A stretch of 15,005 bases of DNA, taken from positions 1-15,005 of the forward strand of contig JASLJD010000096.1 of NCBI GenBank assembly GCA_030152625.1, given 5' to 3'. Both the position numbers and the translations under genes were made by a program. The notes beneath the pieces are model-generated. The model saw only the letters and a program-made list of their open reading frames with translations, was not told where the DNA came from and did no database searches. Of this stretch, positions 1 to 6,883 are shown one piece after another. Position 1 is the stretch's first letter; every line of letters begins with the position of its first letter. The DNA comes from Erysipelothrix sp. (GTDB taxonomy: Bacteria; Bacillota_I; Bacilli_A; Erysipelotrichales; Erysipelotrichaceae).

Positions 1-365
1 AAAAAGAAGCTTTGGGATTTTATTTCAGTGATCATCCCAGTACATTATTACAAGAAAAACATCAGACGGATTTGATTTCATCGGTTCAAGTGTCGAAGTC
101 AAGACGCTATCGTTTAATTGTTATGATCGAACGGATCAAAAGGCATAAGACTAAAAAAGGTGATGACATGGCTTTCTTAGAAGTCAGTGATGCCAGTGGT
201 CGAATGGATGTGGTTATTTTTCCGCGTCTGTACGAGCAAATTGCTCAGTTTTTAGAAAAAGGAGCTTTGATTCTAATTCGGGGTCAAATGCGAGAAGAAA
301 GGTCACTCATTGTGAATGATTTGTATCGTTTTAAATTAAATGAAGAGGGTGTTAAGAATGATTAA
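1..365 (+). CDS. dnaE: DNA polymerase III subunit alpha, DnaE-type (C-terminal fragment)
   Basis: This is the 3' end of a gene that begins left of the window; the reading frame is open from base 3 and stops with TAA at 363-365. The visible 120 residues start with KEALGFYFSDHP, the conserved segment found near the C-terminus of DnaE-type replicative polymerases. An OB-fold nucleic-acid-binding domain follows (IERIKRHKTKKGDDMAFLEVSD through FPRLYEQ to LILIRGQM). The enzyme is the catalytic subunit of DNA polymerase III. The polymerase and PHP domains are not visible, so DnaE rather than PolC is inferred from this C-terminal order of segments. The stop overlaps the start of the response regulator by 8 nt, and no terminator separates them, so the two-component genes may be co-transcribed with dnaE. 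Confidence 0.9.
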   Translation, partial: KEALGFYFSDHPSTLLQEKHQTDLISSVQVSKSRRYRLIVMIERIKRHKTKKGDDMAFLEVSDASGRMDVVIFPRLYEQIAQFLEKGALILIRGQMREERSLIVNDLYRFKLNEEGVKND

Positions 366-1026
366 ATTTTTAATTGTAGATGATGAAAAGAATATTCGTG
401 AAGTCGTAAAAGAGTATGCTGAGGCTTATGATATGGAATGTGATGAAGCTTCTGATGGTGAAGAAGCTTTAGAGAAAATTCGCAATAATTTTTATCATGT
501 TGTAGTTTTAGATATTATGATGCCTAAAATGGATGGTTATGAGGCGGTTAAAGAGATTCGTAGTTTTTCCAATGTTCCGATCATCCTTCTTTCAGCACGC
601 CAGGAGGAGTTTGATAAATTGCATGGCTTTGAATTGGGTGTTGATGATTATGTCACCAAGCCATTTTCTCCGAAAGAATTGATGGCGAGAATTAAAGCGA
701 TTGCGGAAAGAGGAAAAGGCTTTGAACACAGTGTTTACCAATTTGAAGGTTTGCATGTTGATATTACAGGTCGTACGGTTGAAGTGGATAATGAAAGAGT
801 TAATTTAACACCAAAAGAATTTGATCTTTTAGTCTTTCTTATTCGTCACAAGGACCAGGCGATGTCTCGAGAAGTTCTTCTCGATAAAGTTTGGAATTAT
901 AACTACTATGGGGATTATCGAACAGTCGACACCCATATAAAAATGTTGCGACAAAATTTAGGGCCTTATCGCAAGTTTATTGTGACCGTTCGCGGTACAG
1001 GTTATAAATTTGAAGTCGAGGAGTAG
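358..1026 (+). CDS. OmpR/PhoB-family response regulator
   Basis: A 222-residue DNA-binding response regulator. The receiver domain (about 1-115) has the acidic pocket in IVDDE (D8, D9), the phosphoacceptor D52 in VVLDIMMPKMDG, the switch residue S79 in LLSA and K101 in VTKPFSP. The winged-helix DNA-binding domain (about 125-220) carries LTPKEFDLLVFL, the recognition-helix region YRTVDTHIKMLRQNLG and the wing VRGTGYKFE. I chose the ATG at 358 because the protein then begins MIKFLIVDDE, as family members do, and AAGAGGG lies about 9 nt upstream. An in-frame ATG at 340 would add six atypical residues. It overlaps dnaE upstream and the histidine kinase downstream, so the kinase is its likely partner. 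Target genes cannot be deduced. Confidence 0.93.
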   Translation: MIKFLIVDDEKNIREVVKEYAEAYDMECDEASDGEEALEKIRNNFYHVVVLDIMMPKMDGYEAVKEIRSFSNVPIILLSARQEEFDKLHGFELGVDDYVTKPFSPKELMARIKAIAERGKGFEHSVYQFEGLHVDITGRTVEVDNERVNLTPKEFDLLVFLIRHKDQAMSREVLLDKVWNYNYYGDYRTVDTHIKMLRQNLGPYRKFIVTVRGTGYKFEVEE

Positions 1027-2440
1027 GGAATCGTCTCGCAGTCTGGCGATGCGAATATGGTTTTATTTCATGGTTCTTACAGGAACAACCTTACTGTTTT
1101 TATGGATGTTGCAAATTTCGTTTATTCGACCTTATTATGAACGCAGTCGCCAGCAAGTAATTATGCAAAAGGCCCACGAGACGGAACGCTTGTTTATTCA
1201 AGGGATGAAAGAAGAAGAATTTGATCATGAACGTTTCAGTAAAATTCTCGCAAAGGAAAATATGTGTGGGAGCATTTACGATGAAGAGGGTAAATTGATT
1301 GAAACCTCAAAAAGCAACATGGTTTGCATTCTAAATGCTTTACCTAAAAATACGATTTTAGAATATATCGATATGACCAAAGAAGCGAGCAACGACTCTT
1401 TTTCAATCCGTTTTTCGGCGGATATTTTCGATCAGGGCATGTTTTTCTATGGAAAAACCATGCAAGGTGTTGGTGAAGATTATTACCTTTTTCTCAACGC
1501 ACCGATGGAACTTTTGGATTCAACGGTCTATGTTTTACGTCGACAGTTTGCTTTACTGGCGGTGATTGTGTTCAGTACAGCGACTCTTGTCTCGTTTTTA
1601 CTATCGCGTCATCTCAGTCAACCTATTGAAAATCTTACGGACTCTGCGAAGCGTTTAGGAGGCGGTGATTTTGAGGTGTCTTTCAGTGGCGAAGGCTATC
1701 GAGAGGTCGAGACTTTGGCTCAAACCTTAAACTATGCTACCGAAGAATTTCGTAAAACTGATGATTTGCGCCGAGATTTGATTGCGAATGTCAGCCATGA
1801 TTATAAAACACCGTTGACCATGATTCGTGCATATGCGGAGATGATTCGCGATTTATCTGGAAATAACCCTCAGAAAAGGGAAGCACATCTGCAAATTATT
1901 CTTGATGAAGTGGATCATTTAGAACGCTTAGTGAACGATATGTTGACACTTTCCAAATATGAATCAGAAATGTATGATGTGAATGAAAATGTCTTTAATC
2001 TTAAAGAACATATTGAAAAAACCTTGCAACTTTTTCCATGGACTGATTGGCATGTGGAATTAGACTGTCCTTCGAACTTAGAAGTTTTGGCTGATGAAGT
2101 AAAGATGGGCCAAGTTTTATATAACTATATGAGTAATGTCTTAAAATATGCAGAGCGAGGACAATATCTATCGATTCGGGTTGAGGAAAAAAAAGAAGAT
2201 TGTTATGTTTATCTTTGTGATCGTGGTCCGGGTTTGACAGCGGAAGAGCAAGAAGGTATTTGGGATCGCTATTATAAAATCGATAAGAATCATTATCGCG
2301 ATGTGAATCAAAGTGGTTTAGGTTTGTCCATTGTAAAGGCGATATGCGATGCCACTGGCTCTGATTATGGTGTTCTAAGCGAAGTGGATAAGGGGAGTTG
2401 CTTTTACTACAGTTTAAAAAAGCACAGAAAAAAGACTTGA
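1010..2440 (+). CDS. Membrane sensor histidine kinase
   Basis: The partner kinase of the preceding response regulator, about 476 residues. Order of parts: short basic N-terminus, TM1 (about 16-39), extracytoplasmic sensor region (about 40-178), TM2 (about 179-199), HAMP linker (about 200-252), HisKA domain with phosphoacceptor H263 in NVSHDYKTPLT, and an ATPase domain with the N box (N376 in YNYMSNVLKY), G1 box DRGPG (404-408) and G2 box SGLGL (435-439). All catalytic motifs are intact. The sensor region has two cysteines, C86 and C106, that could pair; the ligand is unknown. The start is uncertain: TTG at 1010 has only a weak AGG upstream, and ATG at 1049 (MRIWFYF) has no clear ribosome site. 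The TTG start overlaps the regulator gene by 17 nt. The TGA stop lies inside the terminator stem at 2430-2461. Confidence 0.9.
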   Translation: MKSRSRESSRSLAMRIWFYFMVLTGTTLLFLWMLQISFIRPYYERSRQQVIMQKAHETERLFIQGMKEEEFDHERFSKILAKENMCGSIYDEEGKLIETSKSNMVCILNALPKNTILEYIDMTKEASNDSFSIRFSADIFDQGMFFYGKTMQGVGEDYYLFLNAPMELLDSTVYVLRRQFALLAVIVFSTATLVSFLLSRHLSQPIENLTDSAKRLGGGDFEVSFSGEGYREVETLAQTLNYATEEFRKTDDLRRDLIANVSHDYKTPLTMIRAYAEMIRDLSGNNPQKREAHLQIILDEVDHLERLVNDMLTLSKYESEMYDVNENVFNLKEHIEKTLQLFPWTDWHVELDCPSNLEVLADEVKMGQVLYNYMSNVLKYAERGQYLSIRVEEKKEDCYVYLCDRGPGLTAEEQEGIWDRYYKIDKNHYRDVNQSGLGLSIVKAICDATGSDYGVLSEVDKGSCFYYSLKKHRKKT

Positions 2441-2461
2441 GTCTATGAACTCAAGTCTTTT
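2430..2461. terminator. Bidirectional intrinsic terminator between kinase gene and proS
   Basis: GACTTGAG (2434-2441) pairs perfectly with CTCAAGTC (2450-2457) around an 8-nt loop. The stem is flanked by A4 on the left and T4 on the right, so it can end transcription from either strand. It lies between the convergent kinase and proS genes and contains the kinase stop codon. Confidence 0.85.
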
Positions 2462-2468
2462 CATTTCT

Positions 2469-4166
2469 CTATTCAGTTTTCATTTCCTTAAGAACCAAAT
2501 CAACAATCTCATCAACATGCACTTTTTCAAATTGTCCTTCTTGGCGACGTTTGAATTCAAGATAGCCGTCCTTTAAATCACGTCCGATAGTGATCCGAAG
2601 GGGGAGGCCAATTAAGTCCATGTCATTAAATTTAACCCCTGGTCGTTCTTTACGGTCGTCTAAGAGGACATCAACACCTGCTTGACGCAAGGAATCATAA
2701 AGTTCTTGTGCGAAACTTTGATGTTCTTCATTTTTATGATTAATAAGGACGATGCCTACATGATAAGGAGCAATATTCATCGGCCAAATAATGCCGTGCT
2801 CATCGTGGTTTTGTTCAACAATCGCGGCCATTGTTCTTGCTAGACCAATACCATAAGAGCCCATATGAACATCTTGAAGTTGGTTGTTTTGATCAAGATA
2901 TTCAAGACCCATTGCCTTAGCGTAAGATGTACCAAGTTTAAAGGTATTACCGACTTCAATGCCTCGATGAAAGCTTAAAACGCCTTCACCCTCAGGGTTT
3001 GGATCGCCTTCTTTTACATTAGAAATATCAGCAATATGGGTCGCTTTGAAGTCGTGATGGTTAACATTGATAAAGTGATGGTCATCTTCGTTTGCTCCGA
3101 CAATGAAGTTTCTTAGACCTTCAATGTGGCTGTCAACGACAATATCGACATCTTCTAAACCGACAGGGCCAGCAAAACCCACATCAGCACCTGTAATCTC
3201 TTCCACCGTGTAGAAATCAGCAAGTTCAACTTCACTCGCTTGATAAAGTTTCGCAAGTTTGGTTTCGTTGACGTCGCGATCCCCTAGCACACAGCAGGCA
3301 ACATGTTGATCATCAACACGATAGATCAATGTTTTCACAAATTTTTGTACGGGTTCATTGAGAAATTCCGCAACTTCATCAATCGTTTTCGCGTTAGGAG
3401 TGTGAACTTTTTCATATTTGAGAAAGTCTTCATCGCTGACAATTCGAGCTGCATTTTCCGCAACTTCTAGATTGCTAGCATAACCTGTATCTTCGCCCAA
3501 GACCAAAATATCTTCACCAATTGGGCTAAGGGCTTGGAATTCTTCAGATAAAAGTCCGCCCATGATTCCCGTATCGGCTTTGACGATGCGATAATCTAAG
3601 TTTAAACGATCGAAAATTCGTTTATAGGCTTCAAACATCGCTTCATAGGATCTGTCGCATGATGCTTCATCTTTATCAAAAGTATAGGCGTCTTTCATGA
3701 CAAATTCTCTTACACGGATGAGTCCGAAACGTGGCCGCGCTTCATCGCGGAATTTTGTTTGAAACTGATACAAGCTCACCGGCATGTCTTTATAAGAGCG
3801 AATTTGCATTTTCGCAGCTTCTGCAAAAAGTTCTTCGTGTGTAGGACCTAAAACAAAAGGTTTTTGATAACGGTCTTTGAGTTGAAACATGCTTGTTCCA
3901 ATGATATCACGACGTCCTGATTGAACATAGACTTCTTCGGGAATGAGTGTCGGCATGGTCATTTCCATTGATCCGATTGCATTCATTTCTTCTCGTATAA
4001 TTTCTTCGATTTTTCGTTTGACACGAAGGCCTAATGGCATAAACATGTAGATACCGGAAGAATTTTTCTTAATATATCCTCCGCGTACAAGCAAGTTACC
4101 ACTGGCGGAATCTTCGTCTTTCACATCTTCTCGAAGAGTATAAAAAAAACTGTTTGATAACTTCAT
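2469..4166 (-). CDS. proS: Proline--tRNA ligase, bacterial type with editing domain
   Basis: A class II aminoacyl-tRNA synthetase of 565 residues that charges tRNA-Pro. The N-terminus MKLSNSFFYTLRED and the early GYIKKNSSGIYMFMPLGLRV segment are typical of bacterial ProRS. Visible catalytic elements are GPTHEE (108-113), motif 2 FRDEARPRFGLIRVREF (about 139-155) and motif 3 GSYGIGLARTMAAIVEQ. The stretch between motifs 2 and 3 (roughly 225-400) is the inserted editing domain that clears mischarged Ala-tRNA. The C-terminus is an anticodon-binding domain. The start is ATG at 4166 because AGGAGG lies 5 nt upstream. An in-frame upstream ATG at 4214 would add 16 residues, but it lies upstream of the predicted -10 and has no ribosome site. 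The gene is monocistronic and convergent with the kinase. The leader is about 20 nt, too short for a T-box. Confidence 0.97.
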   Translation of the reverse strand: MKLSNSFFYTLREDVKDEDSASGNLLVRGGYIKKNSSGIYMFMPLGLRVKRKIEEIIREEMNAIGSMEMTMPTLIPEEVYVQSGRRDIIGTSMFQLKDRYQKPFVLGPTHEELFAEAAKMQIRSYKDMPVSLYQFQTKFRDEARPRFGLIRVREFVMKDAYTFDKDEASCDRSYEAMFEAYKRIFDRLNLDYRIVKADTGIMGGLLSEEFQALSPIGEDILVLGEDTGYASNLEVAENAARIVSDEDFLKYEKVHTPNAKTIDEVAEFLNEPVQKFVKTLIYRVDDQHVACCVLGDRDVNETKLAKLYQASEVELADFYTVEEITGADVGFAGPVGLEDVDIVVDSHIEGLRNFIVGANEDDHHFINVNHHDFKATHIADISNVKEGDPNPEGEGVLSFHRGIEVGNTFKLGTSYAKAMGLEYLDQNNQLQDVHMGSYGIGLARTMAAIVEQNHDEHGIIWPMNIAPYHVGIVLINHKNEEHQSFAQELYDSLRQAGVDVLLDDRKERPGVKFNDMDLIGLPLRITIGRDLKDGYLEFKRRQEGQFEKVHVDEIVDLVLKEMKTE

Positions 4167-4193
4167 ATTCTCCTCCTCAAATTCACTTATTAT

Positions 4194-4202
4194 AGTATAG
4201 CA
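4194..4202 (-). promoter_or_regulatory. Extended -10 promoter of proS
   Basis: Read on the minus strand, 4202-4194 is TGCTATACT, an extended -10 element (TGN plus TATACT). It would start transcription near 4187, about 20 nt before the proS ATG. No good -35 hexamer is visible, as is usual for extended -10 promoters. A second TATAAT overlaps just downstream. Confidence 0.6.
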
Positions 4203-4206
4203 TAAT

Positions 4207-4220
4207 AAAAACATGTTTTT
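4207..4220. repeat. 14-bp perfect palindrome between divergent promoters
   Basis: AAAAACATGTTTTT is its own reverse complement. It lies where the -35 regions of both the proS and the 6S-like RNA promoters would fall. It could be a protein-binding site or simply an A/T-tract upstream element. The low complexity of its arms limits confidence that it is functional. Confidence 0.4.
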
Positions 4221-4231
4221 TTTAAAAAATA

Positions 4232-4240
4232 TGTTATACT
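4232..4240 (+). promoter_or_regulatory. Extended -10 promoter of the 6S-like RNA
   Basis: TGTTATACT is an extended -10 element, placing the transcription start near 4247-4248. That is exactly where the long base-paired RNA structure begins. The -35 position shows no consensus hexamer; the upstream DNA is A/T tracts. Confidence 0.65.
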
Positions 4241-4247
4241 ATATACT

Positions 4248-4405
4248 GCCTAGAGGGTTAACATATATTTCCGACACTTAGATATAAGGGAGCTCGGGTT
4301 CTGATGGGGCGTGAATCCGGTTTTAACTGGAATTCCCAGTACCATTGGACAGAGCACCCACCTGTAATTAACGGGGATTTATATCATGCCCTCTGGGTCT
4401 TTTTT
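4248..4405 (+). ncRNA. ssrS: Rod-shaped structured RNA, probable 6S RNA
   Basis: A noncoding transcription unit of about 158 nt with its own promoter and a T-run at 4400-4405. By eye it folds into one long interrupted hairpin. The closing stem is CCTAGAGGG (4249-4257) with CCCTCTGGG (4389-4397), nine pairs, followed by ATATA (4263-4267) with TATAT (4380-4384). A central bubble follows (4273-4287 opposite 4360-4372). The apical arm has GGG/CCC (4288-4290, 4357-4359), GCTC/GAGC (4292-4295, 4352-4355), GTTC/GGAC (4298-4301, 4347-4350), ATGG/CCAT (4304-4307, 4342-4345) and a terminal hairpin GAATCCGGT-TTTA-ACTGG-A-ATTC (4313-4335). A closing stem, central bubble and apical arm is the known 6S RNA design, in which the bubble mimics an open promoter and binds RNA polymerase. 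The identity rests on shape, not on remembered sequence; it could be an unnamed RNA. Confidence that some structured RNA is here is about 0.85. Confidence 0.6.
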
Positions 4406-4462
4406 AAAATTTATAAGAGATAAACATTCGAAGATTCGATAGAAAGATTGGGTGATGAGAAA

Positions 4463-4690
4463 ATGTTTATTATTGCTGCAAATAAAACGCTGATCAGTTT
4501 TGGTAATTTGATTTTAGGCGGTATCATCGGTGCTGCGATTTCTTTCTTTCTCACAAAACGTATGTTTGAAAAACAATTGAAGGAAAATCCACCAATCGAT
4601 GAGAAAACAGTTCGTGCGATGATGATGCAAATGGGAAGAAAGCCATCTGAAGCACAAATCCGACAGATTATGCGTTCACTTGGTCAATAA
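4463..4690 (+). CDS. yneF: YneF-family (UPF0154) small membrane protein
   Basis: A 75-residue protein with one N-terminal membrane segment (about residues 10-31, FGNLILGGIIGAAISFFL). A conserved basic cytoplasmic tail follows: KRMFEKQLKENPPIDEKTVRAMMMQMGRKPSEAQIRQIMRS. This tail is the signature of the UPF0154/YneF family of Firmicutes and Mollicutes, whose role is not well defined. I chose ATG at 4463 because GGTGAT lies about 7 nt upstream; a TTG at 4448 is possible but lacks a site. It follows the terminator of the 6S-like RNA and is closed by its own terminator, so it appears to be a single-gene unit. Confidence 0.9.
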   Translation: MFIIAANKTLISFGNLILGGIIGAAISFFLTKRMFEKQLKENPPIDEKTVRAMMMQMGRKPSEAQIRQIMRSLGQ

Positions 4691-4692
4691 TA

Positions 4693-4717
4693 AAAAACAC
4701 AGGCAACTGTGTTTTTT
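4693..4717 (+). terminator. Intrinsic terminator after yneF
   Basis: CACAG and CTGTG pair around a GCAA tetraloop (GNRA type). The stem is extended by A residues pairing with the following T-run, and it lies directly after the yneF stop. Confidence 0.85.
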
Positions 4718-4734
4718 TAAAATGAGGCATGATG

Positions 4735-5445
4735 ATGAAAAAAATATTTAAAAAATTAATTCAAGTGGTCTTGCTCGTTTTTGTTGTTTTTGCACTTGCA
4801 ATCACCACGGTCGGCTATTCAGAATATAAAAGAGTGACGGATGAGATTTCTGTTCATGATAAGGTTCTTGAAATTCAAAAGACTGAGGCGTATGTTGCAT
4901 ATGATGACATTGCGCCACTTTTTGTGAAGGCCATCATTGCAACGGAAGATGCGCGCTATCCATATCGAGATTCTCCTTTGGATTTTATTGCGATTGTGCG
5001 AGCGCTTAGGACCAATTTAAGGAGCCATCATCTTCAAGAAGGGGGCTCCACTATACCTCAACAGCTCGCTAAAAACATGTATTTCGATCACAGTGCTTCC
5101 TTGACAAGAAAGGTCTCAGAATATCTCATTGCCCGTCAAATTATGAAGAACTATGATAAAGAAGAAATCATTGCTCTTTATGCAAGTATTATTTATTTTG
5201 GCGATGGTTATTATGGTATCGAAGAAGCTAGTCAAGGCTATTTTTCTGTGTCTGCTAAGGATTTGAATCCGTTTCAAGCTACCTTGCTTGCAGGACTCCC
5301 TCAGGCACCTTCGATTTATCAACTAAGCACAAACTATGAAGGGGCCTTAAAAAGACAAGAACATGTTTTAAAAAGAATGCTTCATGAAAAATACTTAAGT
5401 CAAATGGAAGTGGATTTGATCATTCAAGAAAATGGAGGTTTATAA
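4735..5445 (+). CDS. Monofunctional peptidoglycan glycosyltransferase (GT51)
   Basis: A membrane-anchored transglycosylase that polymerises lipid II into glycan strands outside the membrane. It has a basic N-terminus, one membrane anchor (about residues 9-28), then a single GT51 domain. The motif ATEDARYPYRD holds the catalytic glutamate, E71 from the chosen start. EGGSTIPQQLAKNMYF holds the second conserved glutamate, E102. RKVSEYLIARQIMKNYDKEEIIALYASIIYFGDGYYGIEEAS and LLAGLPQAPSIY are also typical. At about 236 residues it lacks the transpeptidase domain of bifunctional PBPs and resembles MtgA/SgtB-type enzymes. Three ATGs stand in a row (4729, 4732, 4735); GAGG at 4724-4727 is best spaced for the third. 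The gene ends 1 nt before trpS and probably shares its transcript. Confidence 0.9.
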   Translation: MKKIFKKLIQVVLLVFVVFALAITTVGYSEYKRVTDEISVHDKVLEIQKTEAYVAYDDIAPLFVKAIIATEDARYPYRDSPLDFIAIVRALRTNLRSHHLQEGGSTIPQQLAKNMYFDHSASLTRKVSEYLIARQIMKNYDKEEIIALYASIIYFGDGYYGIEEASQGYFSVSAKDLNPFQATLLAGLPQAPSIYQLSTNYEGALKRQEHVLKRMLHEKYLSQMEVDLIIQENGGL

Positions 5446-5446
5446 A

Positions 5447-6442
5447 ATGAGAAAACAACGGATGATAAGTGGAATTAAGCCAACAGGTCAGATGCATTTA
5501 GGAAACTATATCGGAGCTTTAAAGCCTTTTGTATCCTTTCAAGATGATTATGATCTCAGTATTTTTATTGCGAACTTGCATTGTGTTACGATGCCAATTG
5601 ATCCAGAAGAATTGCGGACGAATTTGCGCGATGCATTAGCCTTTTATATTGCAAGTGGTTTGGATCCAAAGAAAACAGATATTTTCTTACAGACAGATGT
5701 TCCAGAGATCGCCCAACTTGGATTTATCATGGCTTCGCTAACATCGATGGGTGAGTTGAATCGAATGACACAATACAAAGATAAAAAAGATACCGGTATT
5801 TCCTTGAGTGCAGGTTTTTACACTTACCCAAGCTTGATGGCTTCGGATATTCTAATTCATCAAGCAGCTTATGTGCCGGTTGGAGAGGATCAGAAACAGC
5901 ATGTGGAATTAACACGTGATCTTGCGGAACGATTCAACAATCGTTTTGGTGAAACATTTGTTGTGCCAGAACCGGTAATTCCCAAAGTTGGTGCACGGAT
6001 TATGTCTTTGCAAGATCCAAGTAAAAAAATGAGTAAATCGGATCATGAAGGAAATAAAGGTGTGATTTATCTCAAAGATGATCTCAAAACAGCTCGTAAG
6101 AAAATCATGTCAGCAGTGACGGACAGTGAAAACCGGATTGTTTATGATCCAGAAAATCAAGCGGGTGTTGCAAACTTGTTAAGCATTTACGCAGCTTTAA
6201 GAGAGATTAGCTTAGAAGAAGCAGTTAATCACTTCCAAGGGCATGGTTACGGTTCGTTTAAAAAAGAAGTCGCAGATGTCGTGTGTGAAGAGTTGGAACT
6301 TATCCAAAATCGTTATCAAGATGTCATTGATTCGGGTATTTTAGAGGATGTTTTAAATCAAGGTGCAAAGAAAGTACGCGAGCAAGCACAAGAAACGCTT
6401 CATGATGTTGAAAGCAAAATGGGTATGATTTGGATAAAATAA
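5447..6442 (+). CDS. trpS: Tryptophan--tRNA ligase
   Basis: A class I synthetase of 331 residues that charges tRNA-Trp. The N-terminus MRKQRMISGIKPTGQMHLGNYIGAL contains the HIGH-like signature, and KMSKS is at 194-198 (DPSKKMSKSD). The Rossmann-fold and helical C-terminal regions are full length for the bacterial family. ATG at 5447 is chosen because GGAGG lies 8 nt upstream, inside the last codons of the glycosyltransferase gene. An in-frame ATG at 5432 lies before that site. There is no T-box leader because the start follows the upstream stop by 1 nt. No U-tract terminator follows. Confidence 0.97.
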   Translation: MRKQRMISGIKPTGQMHLGNYIGALKPFVSFQDDYDLSIFIANLHCVTMPIDPEELRTNLRDALAFYIASGLDPKKTDIFLQTDVPEIAQLGFIMASLTSMGELNRMTQYKDKKDTGISLSAGFYTYPSLMASDILIHQAAYVPVGEDQKQHVELTRDLAERFNNRFGETFVVPEPVIPKVGARIMSLQDPSKKMSKSDHEGNKGVIYLKDDLKTARKKIMSAVTDSENRIVYDPENQAGVANLLSIYAALREISLEEAVNHFQGHGYGSFKKEVADVVCEELELIQNRYQDVIDSGILEDVLNQGAKKVREQAQETLHDVESKMGMIWIK

Positions 6443-6451
6443 AAAAGAGGT

Positions 6452-6480
6452 TTGGAAATTGTCTTTATTCACGATATAAT
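6452..6480 (+). promoter_or_regulatory. Sigma-A-type promoter of the spx gene cluster
   Basis: TTGGAA (6452-6457), a 17-bp spacer and a perfect TATAAT (6475-6480) lie ahead of spx, with the predicted start near 6487. It would drive spx and probably mnmA, the CPBP gene and recD2, since no terminator separates them. An inverted repeat covers its spacer and -10 box. Confidence 0.75.
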
Positions 6481-6489
6481 AAAGACAAT
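6458..6489. repeat. Perfect 12-bp inverted repeat over the spx promoter, candidate operator
   Basis: ATTGTCTTTATT (6458-6469) and AATAAAGACAAT (6478-6489) are exact reverse complements separated by 8 bp (CACGATAT). The repeat spans the promoter spacer, the -10 box and the predicted start, an ideal place for a repressor. It is not a convincing terminator: no T-run follows, and the stem is mostly A/T. The binding protein is unknown. Confidence 0.6.
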
Positions 6490-6503
6490 AAGGGGGAATA
6501 TTG

Positions 6504-6866
6504 ATGATCATTTTATATTCTTCGCCAGGTTGTGCCTCTTGTCGTAAGGTGCGTCAGTGGTTGAAAAAGCATAATTTGAAGTTTGTTGAAAAGAATATTT
6601 TCACCACGATGCTAAGTGATAAAGAAATCAGACATCTTCTCATGCGAAGTATGAATGGGACCGATGACATTATCTCTAAGCGATCGAAAGTAATGAGAGA
6701 ATCGAAGTTAGATCTCGAAGAACTTTCCATGTCGGAATTGATTACATTCATACAAAGACACCCGTCGGTTTTAAAGCGTCCGATTATTATGAATGACAAA
6801 ACATTCCAAGTTGGTTATGATGATGAAGAAATTGAGGCGTTTTTACCTGACGAAACAGAAGATTAG
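6504..6866 (+). CDS. spx: Spx-family redox stress regulator
   Basis: A 120-residue protein of the ArsC/Spx thioredoxin-like family. Spx binds the RNA polymerase alpha C-terminal domain and redirects transcription under thiol stress. The redox CxxC is at C10-C13 (SPGCASCRK). G52 in MNGTDDII and R92 in LKRPIIM fall at the positions important in Bacillus subtilis Spx, which separates it from plain arsenate reductase. Length and colinearity match Spx over nearly its full length. AGGGGG at 6491-6496 is best spaced for the ATG at 6504 rather than the TTG at 6501. It is first in the cluster with mnmA, 17 nt upstream of that start, and is controlled by a promoter overlapped by an inverted repeat. Confidence 0.9.
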   Translation: MIILYSSPGCASCRKVRQWLKKHNLKFVEKNIFTTMLSDKEIRHLLMRSMNGTDDIISKRSKVMRESKLDLEELSMSELITFIQRHPSVLKRPIIMNDKTFQVGYDDEEIEAFLPDETED

Positions 6867-6883
6867 AACGATAGGTGATAGAA

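Noticed and set aside
340..357. Upstream ATG adding MKRVLR to the response regulator
   Set aside because: The AAGAGGG site is within or after that ATG and is spaced for the ATG at 358; the receiver domain begins at MIKFLIVDDE.
4167..4214. A 16-residue N-terminal extension of ProRS from an upstream ATG
   Set aside because: The AGGAGG site sits just before the inner ATG at 4166, the extra residues are unlike ProRS, and the upstream ATG lies before the predicted transcription start.
4240..4410. A T-box or other riboswitch controlling proS or yneF
   Set aside because: The RNA is transcribed away from proS. It lacks T-box hallmarks, and its terminator is the closing stem of the whole fold rather than a switchable local hairpin. 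A riboswitch for yneF is not excluded but is less likely than a stand-alone RNA.
6458..6489. The 12-bp inverted repeat as the trpS terminator
   Set aside because: The stem is A/T-rich and followed by AAGGGGG rather than a T-run; it coincides with a good promoter, so an operator is more likely.
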